A DNA stretch of 13,147 nt from Lachnospiraceae bacterium UBA2734 (GTDB taxonomy: Bacteria > Bacillota > Clostridia > Lachnospirales > Lachnospiraceae): positions 26,281-39,427 of the forward strand of contig DEKA01000042.1 of assembly GCA_002353635.1 (NCBI GenBank), given 5' to 3'. The notes beneath the pieces are model-generated. The model saw only the letters and a program-made list of their open reading frames with translations. It was not told the origin of the DNA and did not search any database. Positions 6,260 through 13,147 of the stretch are shown here, one piece after another (within the stretch, counting starts at the first letter, position 1; every line of letters begins with the position of its first letter). The position numbers and the translations under genes were made by a program.

Positions 6260-7992
6260 GTATCCATTCATGGAAGAGAGCGGCAAAGATCGCCGCAGGA
6301 GCGGCAGTCGTGCTCGCCGTGTGTGCCGGCATCCGTCTGGTGACCGATAAAAGTCAGGATGAGACAAATCTTGAAAAGATTCTGCTCGGCCGCCGCAGCA
6401 GGACTTATACACAGGAGATGGCCGGAAAGGACCTCTATCAGGCTTTTCTTGCGGCATCCTCCGATGCGAAAACGTCGAGCGCTTCCACAGAAGATACGGA
6501 GGCCTCAACGGAATCCGGAGAAGAGACTGGGAAGGCATCTGCGGCCGATTCGGACAGCACCAAACCTGTGAAAATGACGGCTGGCGCTGCGGACATCACT
6601 GCCAGGAAGTCCGGCGCAGCCTGGGAGGATAAGAGCGGTAAAGGTGAGAGCAGCCCTGTAAAAGACAAAATCACGGCGGATGACCATTATTCGGACTGCA
6701 GCATAACCTTCGACTGGTGGGGCGGGGAGAGCCGCGCACAGATCACGCAGAAGGCGATCAGCCAGTTCGAGAATCAATACCCGGGCATCAACGTTCTGTA
6801 TACCTACGGAAAGAAAACCGGATGGACCGCACAGAAGAAAAAGGATACTGAATCCGGAATGAGCGCCGACGTGCAGCAGGCACAGCCTTCATGGAATGAG
6901 GAAATGGACGGCGCCGCGAACTATATGGATCTGCGGGAAGCGGATGCCCTTCTTGATCTGTCCTCCTATAATCCATACATTCTGCAGGCGGTGCAGACGG
7001 AAGGAGGACGCCAGAGTGCTCTTCCGTGGACGATGGCTGTCCGGACGTTTATGTGGAACAGCGCACTCTTTGAGAAGGCAGGACTGAAGACACCGGAGAG
7101 CTTCGAGGATCTGATGGCGGCTGGTCCTGTTTTCCATGAAAAGCTGGGCGAAGGCTGCTATCCTCTTGCACTGACGGAGAGCGACCGGCTTGCCCTCATC
7201 GAGCTGTATCTTGAGGCACTGACAGGCAGAGAAATATATGACCGGGATGGTCACCTTCAGGTCACAGAAGAGGAAGTGCAGAAAGCCGCCTCGTGGATGA
7301 GGGAACTGGAAGACCAGTATGTGATTCCAAAGCTCGCTGACATGGAAGCACTGAAGAATACAGATTCGGACGGCGCAGAGACTGATGGAGCGAAGGCGGA
7401 AACGGACTCCGCAGGAGCAGATGAAACAACGGCCAGTACGGAAGGAGCCACAGAGGATCTGTCTTCGGATTCTTCAGCCGAAGAAGAGACGATTGACAGC
7501 GTCAGCAGCTGTGCCGGCTTTGCGGATGGGCATTATGCAGGCTTCTACGACTGGGACACTAATCTGGACCTTTACAAAAATGCACTTGAAGGCAGTGCTC
7601 TGTCGTTTGATGGCTTCTCGGCAGGTGCTCCTCTTACGATGAATGGAAGCGACGCGGGCACGGAAGATTTTCAGGTCACAAAGACGCTGGTCATCCGTGC
7701 GGATACAGAGCATCCCAAAGAGGCTGCACTCTTTGTACAGTACCTGACGCAGAATTCCGATGCTGTGTGCACGATCGGCATGGAGAGGGATCTGCCTGTT
7801 CTGAAGACGGCAGCCGCCGTTTTGTACAAGGACGGAACAATGTCTGAGACGGAGAAGGCAGTTTATGACGGAACAACGGGAGCTGCGCTGTTTTCCTGGA
7901 ATGAGCGCCTTGACAGCGGCGCCCTGACAGGGACCGGCGGCAGTGCAGCGGTCATTCTGCGCAGCCTCTCTGCAGGAAGGATCAGAGACTGA
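6256..7992 (+). CDS. Membrane-anchored extracellular solute-binding-like protein (family 1/MalE-like), orphan
   Basis: The start codon overlaps the rlmB stop (ATGA), implying coupled translation. The 578-aa protein begins with basic residues and a hydrophobic segment (about 11-29), so it is exported and either anchored or cleaved. LAVC at 20-23 resembles a lipobox but has Val just before Cys, which is atypical. Residues 66-142 are a Ser/Thr/Glu/Lys-rich linker. The solute-binding core starts near 148 with FDWWGGESR, then FENQYPGINVLYTY, and continues with LPWTMAVRTFMWNSALFEKAGL (256-277), all typical of family 1 sugar-binding proteins. An acidic Asp/Thr/Ala/Ser insertion interrupts the core at about 365-415. 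No ABC permease or ATPase gene lies nearby. It may deliver a sugar to a permease encoded elsewhere or act as a sensor; the substrate is unknown. The adjacent sugar kinase hints at carbohydrate, weakly. Confidence 0.72.
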   Translation: MSIHSWKRAAKIAAGAAVVLAVCAGIRLVTDKSQDETNLEKILLGRRSRTYTQEMAGKDLYQAFLAASSDAKTSSASTEDTEASTESGEETGKASAADSDSTKPVKMTAGAADITARKSGAAWEDKSGKGESSPVKDKITADDHYSDCSITFDWWGGESRAQITQKAISQFENQYPGINVLYTYGKKTGWTAQKKKDTESGMSADVQQAQPSWNEEMDGAANYMDLREADALLDLSSYNPYILQAVQTEGGRQSALPWTMAVRTFMWNSALFEKAGLKTPESFEDLMAAGPVFHEKLGEGCYPLALTESDRLALIELYLEALTGREIYDRDGHLQVTEEEVQKAASWMRELEDQYVIPKLADMEALKNTDSDGAETDGAKAETDSAGADETTASTEGATEDLSSDSSAEEETIDSVSSCAGFADGHYAGFYDWDTNLDLYKNALEGSALSFDGFSAGAPLTMNGSDAGTEDFQVTKTLVIRADTEHPKEAALFVQYLTQNSDAVCTIGMERDLPVLKTAAAVLYKDGTMSETEKAVYDGTTGAALFSWNERLDSGALTGTGGSAAVILRSLSAGRIRD

Positions 7993-8038
7993 ACAGACGC
8001 GTAACTGGATGATTTTGACGAAAGGACAGGAGACAACA

Positions 8039-9061
8039 ATGGGAATGAGCAGGGATTTTGATCTGATAACTTTCGGAGAAGTGATGCTGCGGCTCTCTCC
8101 CCGTGGGTATGAGCGCCTCAGCAGCTGCGAGGTTTTTGACAAGAGAGCGGGCGGCTCCGAGCTGAATGTCGCCGCCGGCGCAGCCCTTCTGGGTGTGCGT
8201 ACGGGCATCATCACTAAGCTTCCTGAAAATGATCTTGGAAAATACATCAAGAATGAGATCCGTTTCGAGGGTGTATCCGATGACTATCTGATCTACGACA
8301 AAACCTCGGATGCAAGACTGGGCGTCTATTATTACGAAGCCGGCGCAGCCCCGAGAAAGCCTTCCATCGTCTACGACAGAAAGGGCTCTTCGTTCACCTC
8401 GATCCGGCTCGATGAGATTCCGGAGGATGTGTACGGAAAAACCAGAATGTTCCATACAAGCGGGATCTCTCTTGCCCTGTGCAAAGAGACGCGCGATACG
8501 GCAGTTGAGCTCATCCGCAGATTCAAGAAGGCCGGTGCACTGATCTCCTTTGACTGCAACTACAGAGCGAATCTCTGGAGCGAGGAGGAGGCCAGAAAGA
8601 CTATCCTCTCCATCCTTCCTTATGTGGATGTGCTCTTTGTCTCTGAAGAGACATCAAGACGCATGATGCAGAGAACAGGTGAACTGAGGAGCATCATGAA
8701 GGAATACACGATGGAATTCCCTATCCAATATGTCTGCACCACACAGCGCACAGTCATCAGCCCGAAGCAGCACGATTTCACCTCTGTGATCTACTCCAGC
8801 AAAGACGATACTTATTATACGGAGGAGCCCTATAAAGCCATCGATGTCGTTGACCGTATCGGTTCAGGAGATGCCTATGTGGCCGGTGCTCTCTATGGAC
8901 TTCTTCGCTACGGCGATGCGCGAAAGGCGCTGGAATACGGCAATGCCACATCCTCTACGAAGAACACGATTCCAGGTGACCTTCCCCAGTCGGATCTTCG
9001 GGAGATCGACAGAATCATACGGGGCCACAAAAACGGCAGCACCAGCGAGCTGAACCGCTGA
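8039..9061 (+). CDS. PfkB-family sugar kinase, 2-keto-3-deoxygluconate kinase-like
   Basis: The 340-aa protein belongs to the ribokinase/PfkB superfamily, which phosphorylates sugars with ATP in the cytosol. FGEVMLRLSP opens the Rossmann-like domain, and GGSELNVAAGAALLG (from residue 38) is the sugar-binding signature. APRKPSIVYDRKGSSF matches the KDG-kinase type of substrate loop, and FDCNYRANLWS is another typical segment. VDRIGSGDAYVAG contains the anion hole and catalytic base D278; the family more often has DTTGAGD, so Arg-Ile-Gly-Ser is a mild variant. The frame is open from 7943 inside the preceding gene, but ATG 8039 has CAGGAG (8028-8032) six bases upstream and begins right before the family core. 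It lies 46 bp after the solute-binding gene and 10 bp before the next ORF. The substrate could also be fructose or another sugar acid. Confidence 0.85.
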   Translation: MGMSRDFDLITFGEVMLRLSPRGYERLSSCEVFDKRAGGSELNVAAGAALLGVRTGIITKLPENDLGKYIKNEIRFEGVSDDYLIYDKTSDARLGVYYYEAGAAPRKPSIVYDRKGSSFTSIRLDEIPEDVYGKTRMFHTSGISLALCKETRDTAVELIRRFKKAGALISFDCNYRANLWSEEEARKTILSILPYVDVLFVSEETSRRMMQRTGELRSIMKEYTMEFPIQYVCTTQRTVISPKQHDFTSVIYSSKDDTYYTEEPYKAIDVVDRIGSGDAYVAGALYGLLRYGDARKALEYGNATSSTKNTIPGDLPQSDLREIDRIIRGHKNGSTSELNR

Positions 9062-9071
9062 GAGAGGTCTG

Positions 9072-9950
9072 ATGAGAGAGTTCGAAATTCATGATTTTAT
9101 AGATCTTGGAGGGAAGAATAACGAGGAAGAAGGCAGTGCACGCAGTCTTGCCGAGCGTGCAGTTCCCTTGAAGGGAGCTGAACACGGGCGCTATGCAGAG
9201 CTCCTTGTCCTTCGCGATGATTACCGGAAAGAGGCTTCCGGGATCATGACGCTTTATGTATATGAATTCGGCACCCTTCTGACCGAGCTCTTTGCCTGCA
9301 GAATCCGCTGCATGAAGATGGAGAGAGGACTCTCCTACTGCACCGGCACGCTGAAGCGGGGAGGTGTTCTTGATCAGCAGCTCCTGCGCTCCTCTATGGA
9401 AGAGGGAATGGAAGGACTGAATGCACAGCTCGCCAGGATGCGCAGGGATTCTCTCGCATGCAGGCAGCTTCGCACCGTCCCGGATGCCTGGATCAGCAGG
9501 GCCAAGCGCCTTTATCGTCAGATTGCCCGCATGATCCGTCCGGAGATCAATCCGCAGACGCAGAGCCTGGAGGCACTGCAGAGACTGTGGCAGAGGACAC
9601 AGGATGCCTACCGCACCAACAGTGTCAGCGATCTTGAGAGTATATTATCCGATACAGTCAATTTACTGAGACGTGAAAATATCTACGGCAGGGAAGTGAC
9701 ACTCACTGATCTCCCGCGCAAAATCCGGACAACAGAGGAAGAAATCGACAGAATCGTCACTTCCGCACCGTACACTTATAAAGAGCTTCTCGGCAGCAGA
9801 CAGAAGATCATAGATAGAAAGGCAGAACTGATCCGCGAGATCGTCATGTACAAGGACAGATGCCGGGAAGAGCAAGGCGAGTTGGAGCACTGGCTGATCA
9901 GCCATGGGATTACGGTTTCGTTCCTGCTGCGTCAGGTTGGAGGAGCATGA
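9072..9950 (+). CDS. Hypothetical helical cytoplasmic protein paired with a TIM44-like protein
   Basis: I do not recognise this 292-aa protein. It has no signal peptide or convincing transmembrane segment and is rich in Arg, Glu, Leu and Gln. Residues 41-80 (YAELLVLRDDYRKEASGIMT...) look helical and amphipathic, with cysteines at 76, 80, 90 and 130. Residues 100-200 form further predicted helices, and 219-272 look like a charged coiled coil ending in ELEHWLISHGI. AGAGAGG-like purines (AGAGAGG at 9061-9067) lie four bases before the ATG, and the PfkB kinase stops 10 bp upstream. Its TGA overlaps the ATG of the TIM44-like gene (ATGA), so the two proteins are probably made together and may interact. 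Codon use resembles the neighbours, with no sign of recent transfer. Function unknown. Confidence 0.75.
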   Translation: MREFEIHDFIDLGGKNNEEEGSARSLAERAVPLKGAEHGRYAELLVLRDDYRKEASGIMTLYVYEFGTLLTELFACRIRCMKMERGLSYCTGTLKRGGVLDQQLLRSSMEEGMEGLNAQLARMRRDSLACRQLRTVPDAWISRAKRLYRQIARMIRPEINPQTQSLEALQRLWQRTQDAYRTNSVSDLESILSDTVNLLRRENIYGREVTLTDLPRKIRTTEEEIDRIVTSAPYTYKELLGSRQKIIDRKAELIREIVMYKDRCREEQGELEHWLISHGITVSFLLRQVGGA

Positions 9951-10909
9951 AGAAGAGACATTCGCTGAAGGTGATCTTTATATTCGCAGCGCTTGCCGTT
10001 TTGCTGTTCTTTATCCGTACATCTCCATACAAGAGCGCGGACATGGGCAACTTTGCCGGTGATTCGGATTACAGCTCCGGCAGTGACAGCAGCTGGTCCT
10101 CCGGCGGCGGAGGAGGTTACGGCGGCTGGGAGGGCGGCTACAGCTCATCGCCGCATTTCTATGTTGACGGAGGCTCTTCTTCAGACATCGATGCAGGTGA
10201 TATAGTTGCTTCGATAGTTCTCATTCTTCTGTTCTGGGTGGTTCTGACCGTGCTGTTAAAGATTTTTGGCTTCAATAAAGGAAAGCGCACAGCACCCGCG
10301 GCCGGCGCACAGAAGACACCGATTTCATCCCTGAAACCGATGAGCAGCTACAAAGAGCTTGATCCTGCCTTTGATGAGGACAAATTCAAGGCGAAGCTCT
10401 CCAACATCTATGTACAGATGCAGAATGCGTGGACCGATAAGAAGATCGAGTCTGTGCGGCCCTATATGACGGATGCACTGTATGCACAGTTTGACCGGCA
10501 GCTGAGTGCATTAAAGCAAAGACACCTGACCAACTATGTGGATAAGATCGCCGTTCTTGATGTTTCCCTTGATGGATGGAAGCAGAGCGGAGGAGAGGAC
10601 CAGATTATTGCAACGATCCGCACGAGAATAACGGACTACACAGTCCAGGACGCTGACGGAAAGATTGTCTCCGGTTCTGCCACGGCAGAGAAGTTCATGA
10701 CCTATGAGTGGACGCTGTCGAGGACGACGGGAGAGAAGACCGCAGAGAAGGGTGATGTCACGACCATCAGCTGCCCGCACTGCGGTGCACCGGTCAACAT
10801 CAATGAGACTGCGAAGTGTCCGTATTGCGGCAGCATTCTCACACTGAAGGAACATGGCTTCGTGATCAGTGCAATAAAGGGTATCAGCCAGCGCACAGTT
10901 GGCAGATAA
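9947..10909 (+). CDS. TIM44-like domain membrane protein with a C-terminal zinc ribbon
   Basis: This 320-aa protein has a hydrophobic N-terminus (about 8-23; signal peptide or membrane anchor) and a Ser/Gly/Tyr-rich low-complexity segment at 39-78 with a run of five glycines. A strong membrane helix follows at about 86-107, then a basic stop-transfer stretch, and a soluble domain at 138-260 that resembles bacterial TIM44-like (NTF2-fold) proteins: FDEDKFKAKLSNIYVQMQNAW, RPYMTDALYAQF, a conserved WTLSRT end. It ends with CPHCG...CPYCG (C276, C279, C291, C294), a zinc ribbon. Such proteins are often named zinc-ribbon transport proteins, but their bacterial role is unproven. ATG 9947 overlaps the preceding stop and has GGAGG at 9939-9943. 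The frame extends back to 9860, but that segment overlaps the upstream gene and lacks support. Confidence 0.8.
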   Translation: MKKRHSLKVIFIFAALAVLLFFIRTSPYKSADMGNFAGDSDYSSGSDSSWSSGGGGGYGGWEGGYSSSPHFYVDGGSSSDIDAGDIVASIVLILLFWVVLTVLLKIFGFNKGKRTAPAAGAQKTPISSLKPMSSYKELDPAFDEDKFKAKLSNIYVQMQNAWTDKKIESVRPYMTDALYAQFDRQLSALKQRHLTNYVDKIAVLDVSLDGWKQSGGEDQIIATIRTRITDYTVQDADGKIVSGSATAEKFMTYEWTLSRTTGEKTAEKGDVTTISCPHCGAPVNINETAKCPYCGSILTLKEHGFVISAIKGISQRTVGR

Positions 10910-10919
10910 GATAGAAGGA

Positions 10920-10935
10920 GCCGCCTGCAGGCGGC
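10920..10935 (+). other. Perfect 16-bp GC-rich palindrome between two genes
   Basis: GCCGCCTGCAGGCGGC is its own reverse complement and can form a 6-bp GC stem with a TGCA loop, or serve as a dimeric protein-binding site. It sits in the 39-bp gap after the TIM44-like gene. AAGGAG (10915-10920) flanks it on the left and GGAAAGGG (10936-10943) on the right, the latter being the likely ribosome-binding site of the 110-aa gene. No T-run follows, so termination is unlikely. Confidence 0.55.
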
Positions 10936-10948
10936 GGAAAGGGTATCT

Positions 10949-11281
10949 ATGACGGTACAGGAGCTGAAGAAACTGGTGGAAGAGAAGGGATATGGAACAG
11001 CCCTCTATGACAATGTGAATGGAGAAGCTGTCTATCTCTCAAGGGGAGTGAGAGAGATCTTCTTTGGAAACGGAGATATGCAGGATGTGATCACCTCAGT
11101 CCGCAAATTCCAGAATGGAGACTTCGGTGATGCCGCAGCACACGGCAAGAGCGGACAGACCGGGCATGAATACGGAAGATATCAGGTCGGTGCTCTTGCA
11201 GGAGAAGACAATGAGGACGACGGTTTGTGGATTCACCGCGATGGTGAAGCGATCATCGTCTATTACAGTTTCGAGAGATAA
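10949..11281 (+). CDS. Small hypothetical protein (110 aa)
   Basis: I do not recognise this 110-aa soluble protein. It starts with an amphipathic helix (MTVQELKKLVEEKGYG), then GEAVYLSRGVREIFFGNGDMQDVITSVRKF, a Gly/Asp/His-rich middle (56-75), an acidic patch GEDNEDDG (85-92) and a strand-like end (AIIVYYSFER). No signal, membrane segment or cysteine is present. The coding case is good: AAAGGG (10938-10943) sits five bases before the ATG, codon use matches the neighbours, and the gene fits tightly between the TIM44-like gene and glgB (17 bp to glgB). The overall pattern could suit a small regulatory or stress-related protein, but nothing in the sequence fixes a role. Confidence 0.7.
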   Translation: MTVQELKKLVEEKGYGTALYDNVNGEAVYLSRGVREIFFGNGDMQDVITSVRKFQNGDFGDAAAHGKSGQTGHEYGRYQVGALAGEDNEDDGLWIHRDGEAIIVYYSFER

Positions 11282-11298
11282 GAAAATCCGGAGGGGAT

Positions 11299-13068
11299 AT
11301 GGATTTTCAGGGGTTTTACCGCGGGGATGTTTTTGATGCGTATACTTTTCTGGGGGCGCACACAGAGGATGACGGAACGGTTTTCCGCACTTATGCGCCT
11401 GCAGCTAAAGAGATCTCAGTGATCTGCGAGTGCAATGGATGGCAGGAGTTTCCCATGCACCGGATTTATGACGGTCAGTTCTGGGAGTGCAGACTGCAGG
11501 GCGCAAAGGCCGGCGAAATGTACAAGTACCGCGTTCATCAGGCAGACGGGCGCGTGCTGGACCGCGCAGATCCCTATGGATTCTATGCGCAGAAGAGACC
11601 GGAGTCGGCGTCTGTTATTGTTGATCTGCAGCAGTACACATTTCACGATGCGGAATGGATGGCCGGCAGGAAGGTACCGGCAGGCGCTCCGTTTAATATC
11701 TATGAAGTGCATGCGGGCTCGTGGAGACGAAAGAAGGAGTGGATACAGGGAACGGATCCGGCGGATGGATGGCTGAACTATCGTGAACTGGCAGATGCCC
11801 TGATTCCATACCTTGTGAAAAACCATTACACGCATGTCGAGCTGATGCCTCTTGCTGAGTACCCTTCCGATGAGTCATGGGGATATCAGGGAACAGGGTT
11901 TTACGCGGCGACGTCGCGCTACGGAAGTCCTGACGATCTGAAGTATCTCATTGACCGGTGTCATCAGAGCGGCATCGGTGTTCTGCTGGATGTTGTGATG
12001 GTGCATTTCGCCGTCAATGATTACGGCCTGTGGGATTTTGACGGCACACCGCTATACTCGTATCCACATCCGGCAGTCGGCTACAGCGAGTGGGGAAGCT
12101 GCAATTTCATCCACTCAAGAGGGGATGTGAGGAGCTTCCTGCAGTCTTCCTGTCTTTTCTGGCTGAAGGAGTATCATTTCGACGGGCTTCGTTTTGATGC
12201 GGTTTCGAACCTGATCTTCTGGCAGGGAGATGCGAACAGAGGGGAGAACAAGGATGCCATCGCCTTTCTGCAGCACATGAATGCAGGGCTGAAGAAAAGA
12301 GAACCAACCGCTGTTCTGATCGCCGAGGATTCCACTGTCTATGGTAAGACAACGGCACCTGTATCCGCCGGCGGACTGGGCTTCGATTACAAATGGAACA
12401 TGGGATGGATGAACGATACACTCTCTTTCCTGGAAAAGGACCAGAGGGAGAGAAGAGATGCCTATTCCATGCTGACGCACACGTTCGACTACGCGTTCAC
12501 AGAGCACTTTGTTCTGCCGATTTCTCACGACGAAGTGGTCCACGGCAAGCACCCTGTGGCGGAGAAAATGAATGGCTTTCCGGCGGACCGCCTCCGTCAG
12601 ATGCGTATGTTCTATCTCTATATGTATGTCTATCCCGGAGCAAAGCTCGACTTCATGGGAAATGAGCTCGGTGAAGACAGAGAGTGGGACGAGAAAAGAG
12701 AACTGGACTGGCGCATTCTCGAGGATCCGCCGCACAGGGATTATGCGGCATTCCGTGCGGCACTGCATGCCTTTTATCAGCAGCACAGCGCACTCTGGGA
12801 AGATGACCGGAAAACCGGTTTTTCGTGGATAGACAGAGAGGATGCTCCGGATCTGATCATTGCTTTTGAGCGGCGCAGCAGAAGGGAGAAGCTCCTCTGC
12901 CTGTTCAATTTCTCAGATCACGATGAGGAGTATGATCTGCCGGACAGCTTCGCAGGCGAAGAGCTGGAACTTCTCTTTGAGTCCTCGCAGGGACTTCCGG
13001 ATCCTTCGACACGCGGTACGGTTTTTCTTGGTGCATACAGCGGAAAGGTATACCGTATCGACCGATGA
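11299..13068 (+). CDS. glgB: 1,4-alpha-glucan (glycogen) branching enzyme, short clostridial type
   Basis: The 589-aa GH13 enzyme is predicted to cut alpha-1,4-glucan chains and re-attach them by alpha-1,6 links, making glycogen branches in the cytosol. A CBM48 module (about 15-110; FLGAHTEDDGTVFRTYAP) precedes the barrel (about 130-470). Catalytic residues are D300 (FDGLRFDAV), E343 (IAEDST) and D411 (ISHDEVVHGK); GGLGFDYKWNMGWMNDTL is diagnostic of branching enzymes. The C-terminal beta domain follows. The usual bacterial enzyme is 630-730 aa; this one lacks the extra N-terminal N1 module. GH13 region I reads DVVMVHFAVNDYGLW instead of the usual DWVPxHFP, a divergence I associate with a clostridial subgroup. 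GGAGG (11290-11294) lies four bases before the ATG. No other glycogen gene is in the window. Confidence 0.92.
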   Translation: MDFQGFYRGDVFDAYTFLGAHTEDDGTVFRTYAPAAKEISVICECNGWQEFPMHRIYDGQFWECRLQGAKAGEMYKYRVHQADGRVLDRADPYGFYAQKRPESASVIVDLQQYTFHDAEWMAGRKVPAGAPFNIYEVHAGSWRRKKEWIQGTDPADGWLNYRELADALIPYLVKNHYTHVELMPLAEYPSDESWGYQGTGFYAATSRYGSPDDLKYLIDRCHQSGIGVLLDVVMVHFAVNDYGLWDFDGTPLYSYPHPAVGYSEWGSCNFIHSRGDVRSFLQSSCLFWLKEYHFDGLRFDAVSNLIFWQGDANRGENKDAIAFLQHMNAGLKKREPTAVLIAEDSTVYGKTTAPVSAGGLGFDYKWNMGWMNDTLSFLEKDQRERRDAYSMLTHTFDYAFTEHFVLPISHDEVVHGKHPVAEKMNGFPADRLRQMRMFYLYMYVYPGAKLDFMGNELGEDREWDEKRELDWRILEDPPHRDYAAFRAALHAFYQQHSALWEDDRKTGFSWIDREDAPDLIIAFERRSRREKLLCLFNFSDHDEEYDLPDSFAGEELELLFESSQGLPDPSTRGTVFLGAYSGKVYRIDR

Positions 13069-13070
13069 GG

Positions 13071-13137
13071 CAGTAAGGATCGCTGCAAAACAGATCTGAA
13101 AACAAAACGGTACGGCCCGGGGGTTCCGACCTTACTG
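13071..13137 (+). other. Long imperfect inverted repeat after glgB
   Basis: CAGTAAGG (13071-13078) is perfectly complementary to CCTTACTG (13130-13137). Allowing one bulged A (13079) the stem extends by TCG/CGA to 11 pairs, enclosing about 45 nt that include an A-rich part and GGCCCGGGGGTTCC. No T-run follows before the window ends (TATACTTTCA), so it does not look like a plain terminator. It may be a structured RNA or leader for the next gene, but the window is too short to tell. Confidence 0.45.
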
Positions 13138-13147
13138 TATACTTTCA

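Noticed and set aside
5399..6538. 379-aa minus-strand frame across rlmB and the next gene
   Set aside because: It spans the junction of two well-supported genes and shows only low-complexity Arg/Ser/Pro-rich sequence.
6330..7500. Ser/Thr/Asp/Glu-rich segments as a possible tandem repeat array or CRISPR-like pattern
   Set aside because: The low complexity is at the protein level; the DNA shows no regular repeat unit or spacer arrangement.
7943..8038. Longer N-terminus for the PfkB kinase overlapping the solute-binding gene
   Set aside because: The extra residues are unlike the family, and CAGGAG is ideally spaced for the ATG at 8039.
1..13147. Insertion sequences, phage genes, toxin-antitoxin or defence modules
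   Set aside because: No transposase, integrase, paired small toxin/antitoxin genes or nuclease/helicase defence domains were seen; gene composition is uniform across the window.

Overview
The window is a 13.1-kb chromosomal stretch in which every convincing gene lies on the + strand. GC is moderate to high, arginine is often AGA/AGG, Shine-Dalgarno sites are purine-rich and mostly strong, and many genes overlap by 4-16 bp. Several features suggest a Clostridia-class Firmicute, probably Lachnospiraceae: a PurO-type IMP cyclohydrolase beside a stand-alone AICAR transformylase, the ispF-cysS-mrnC-rlmB order, and a short clostridial-type glycogen branching enzyme. This assignment is inference from gene content; no rRNA is present.

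Layout. Positions 1-153 hold the C-terminus of a probable dicarboxylate/amino-acid:cation symporter, followed by a Rho-independent terminator. A 257-bp non-coding stretch then carries an inverted-repeat RNA-like element, a candidate promoter and leader hairpins. Next come purO and the separate AICAR transformylase, which together perform the last two steps of IMP synthesis, done in most bacteria by bifunctional PurH. ispF (isoprenoid precursors), cysS (cysteinyl-tRNA synthetase), mrnC (Mini-III, 23S rRNA maturation) and rlmB (23S rRNA 2'-O-methylation) follow; this housekeeping cluster resembles the B. subtilis ispF...cysS-mrnC-rlmB region. The next gene, overlapping rlmB by 4 bp, is a membrane-anchored extracellular solute-binding-like protein without any transporter permease nearby.

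The second half is more accessory. It has a PfkB sugar kinase resembling 2-keto-3-deoxygluconate kinase, an unrecognised helical cytoplasmic protein, a TIM44-like membrane protein with a C-terminal zinc ribbon (start overlapping the previous stop), an unrecognised 110-aa protein preceded by a perfect GC-rich palindrome, and a lone glgB with no other glycogen gene in view. The window closes in non-coding sequence with a long imperfect inverted repeat.

No CRISPR array, insertion sequence, tRNA, rRNA, defence system or secondary-metabolite cluster was seen. The least explained parts are the helical protein/TIM44-zinc-ribbon/110-aa trio, the orphan solute-binding protein with its acidic insertion, and the structured non-coding DNA at 154-476 and 13069-13147.
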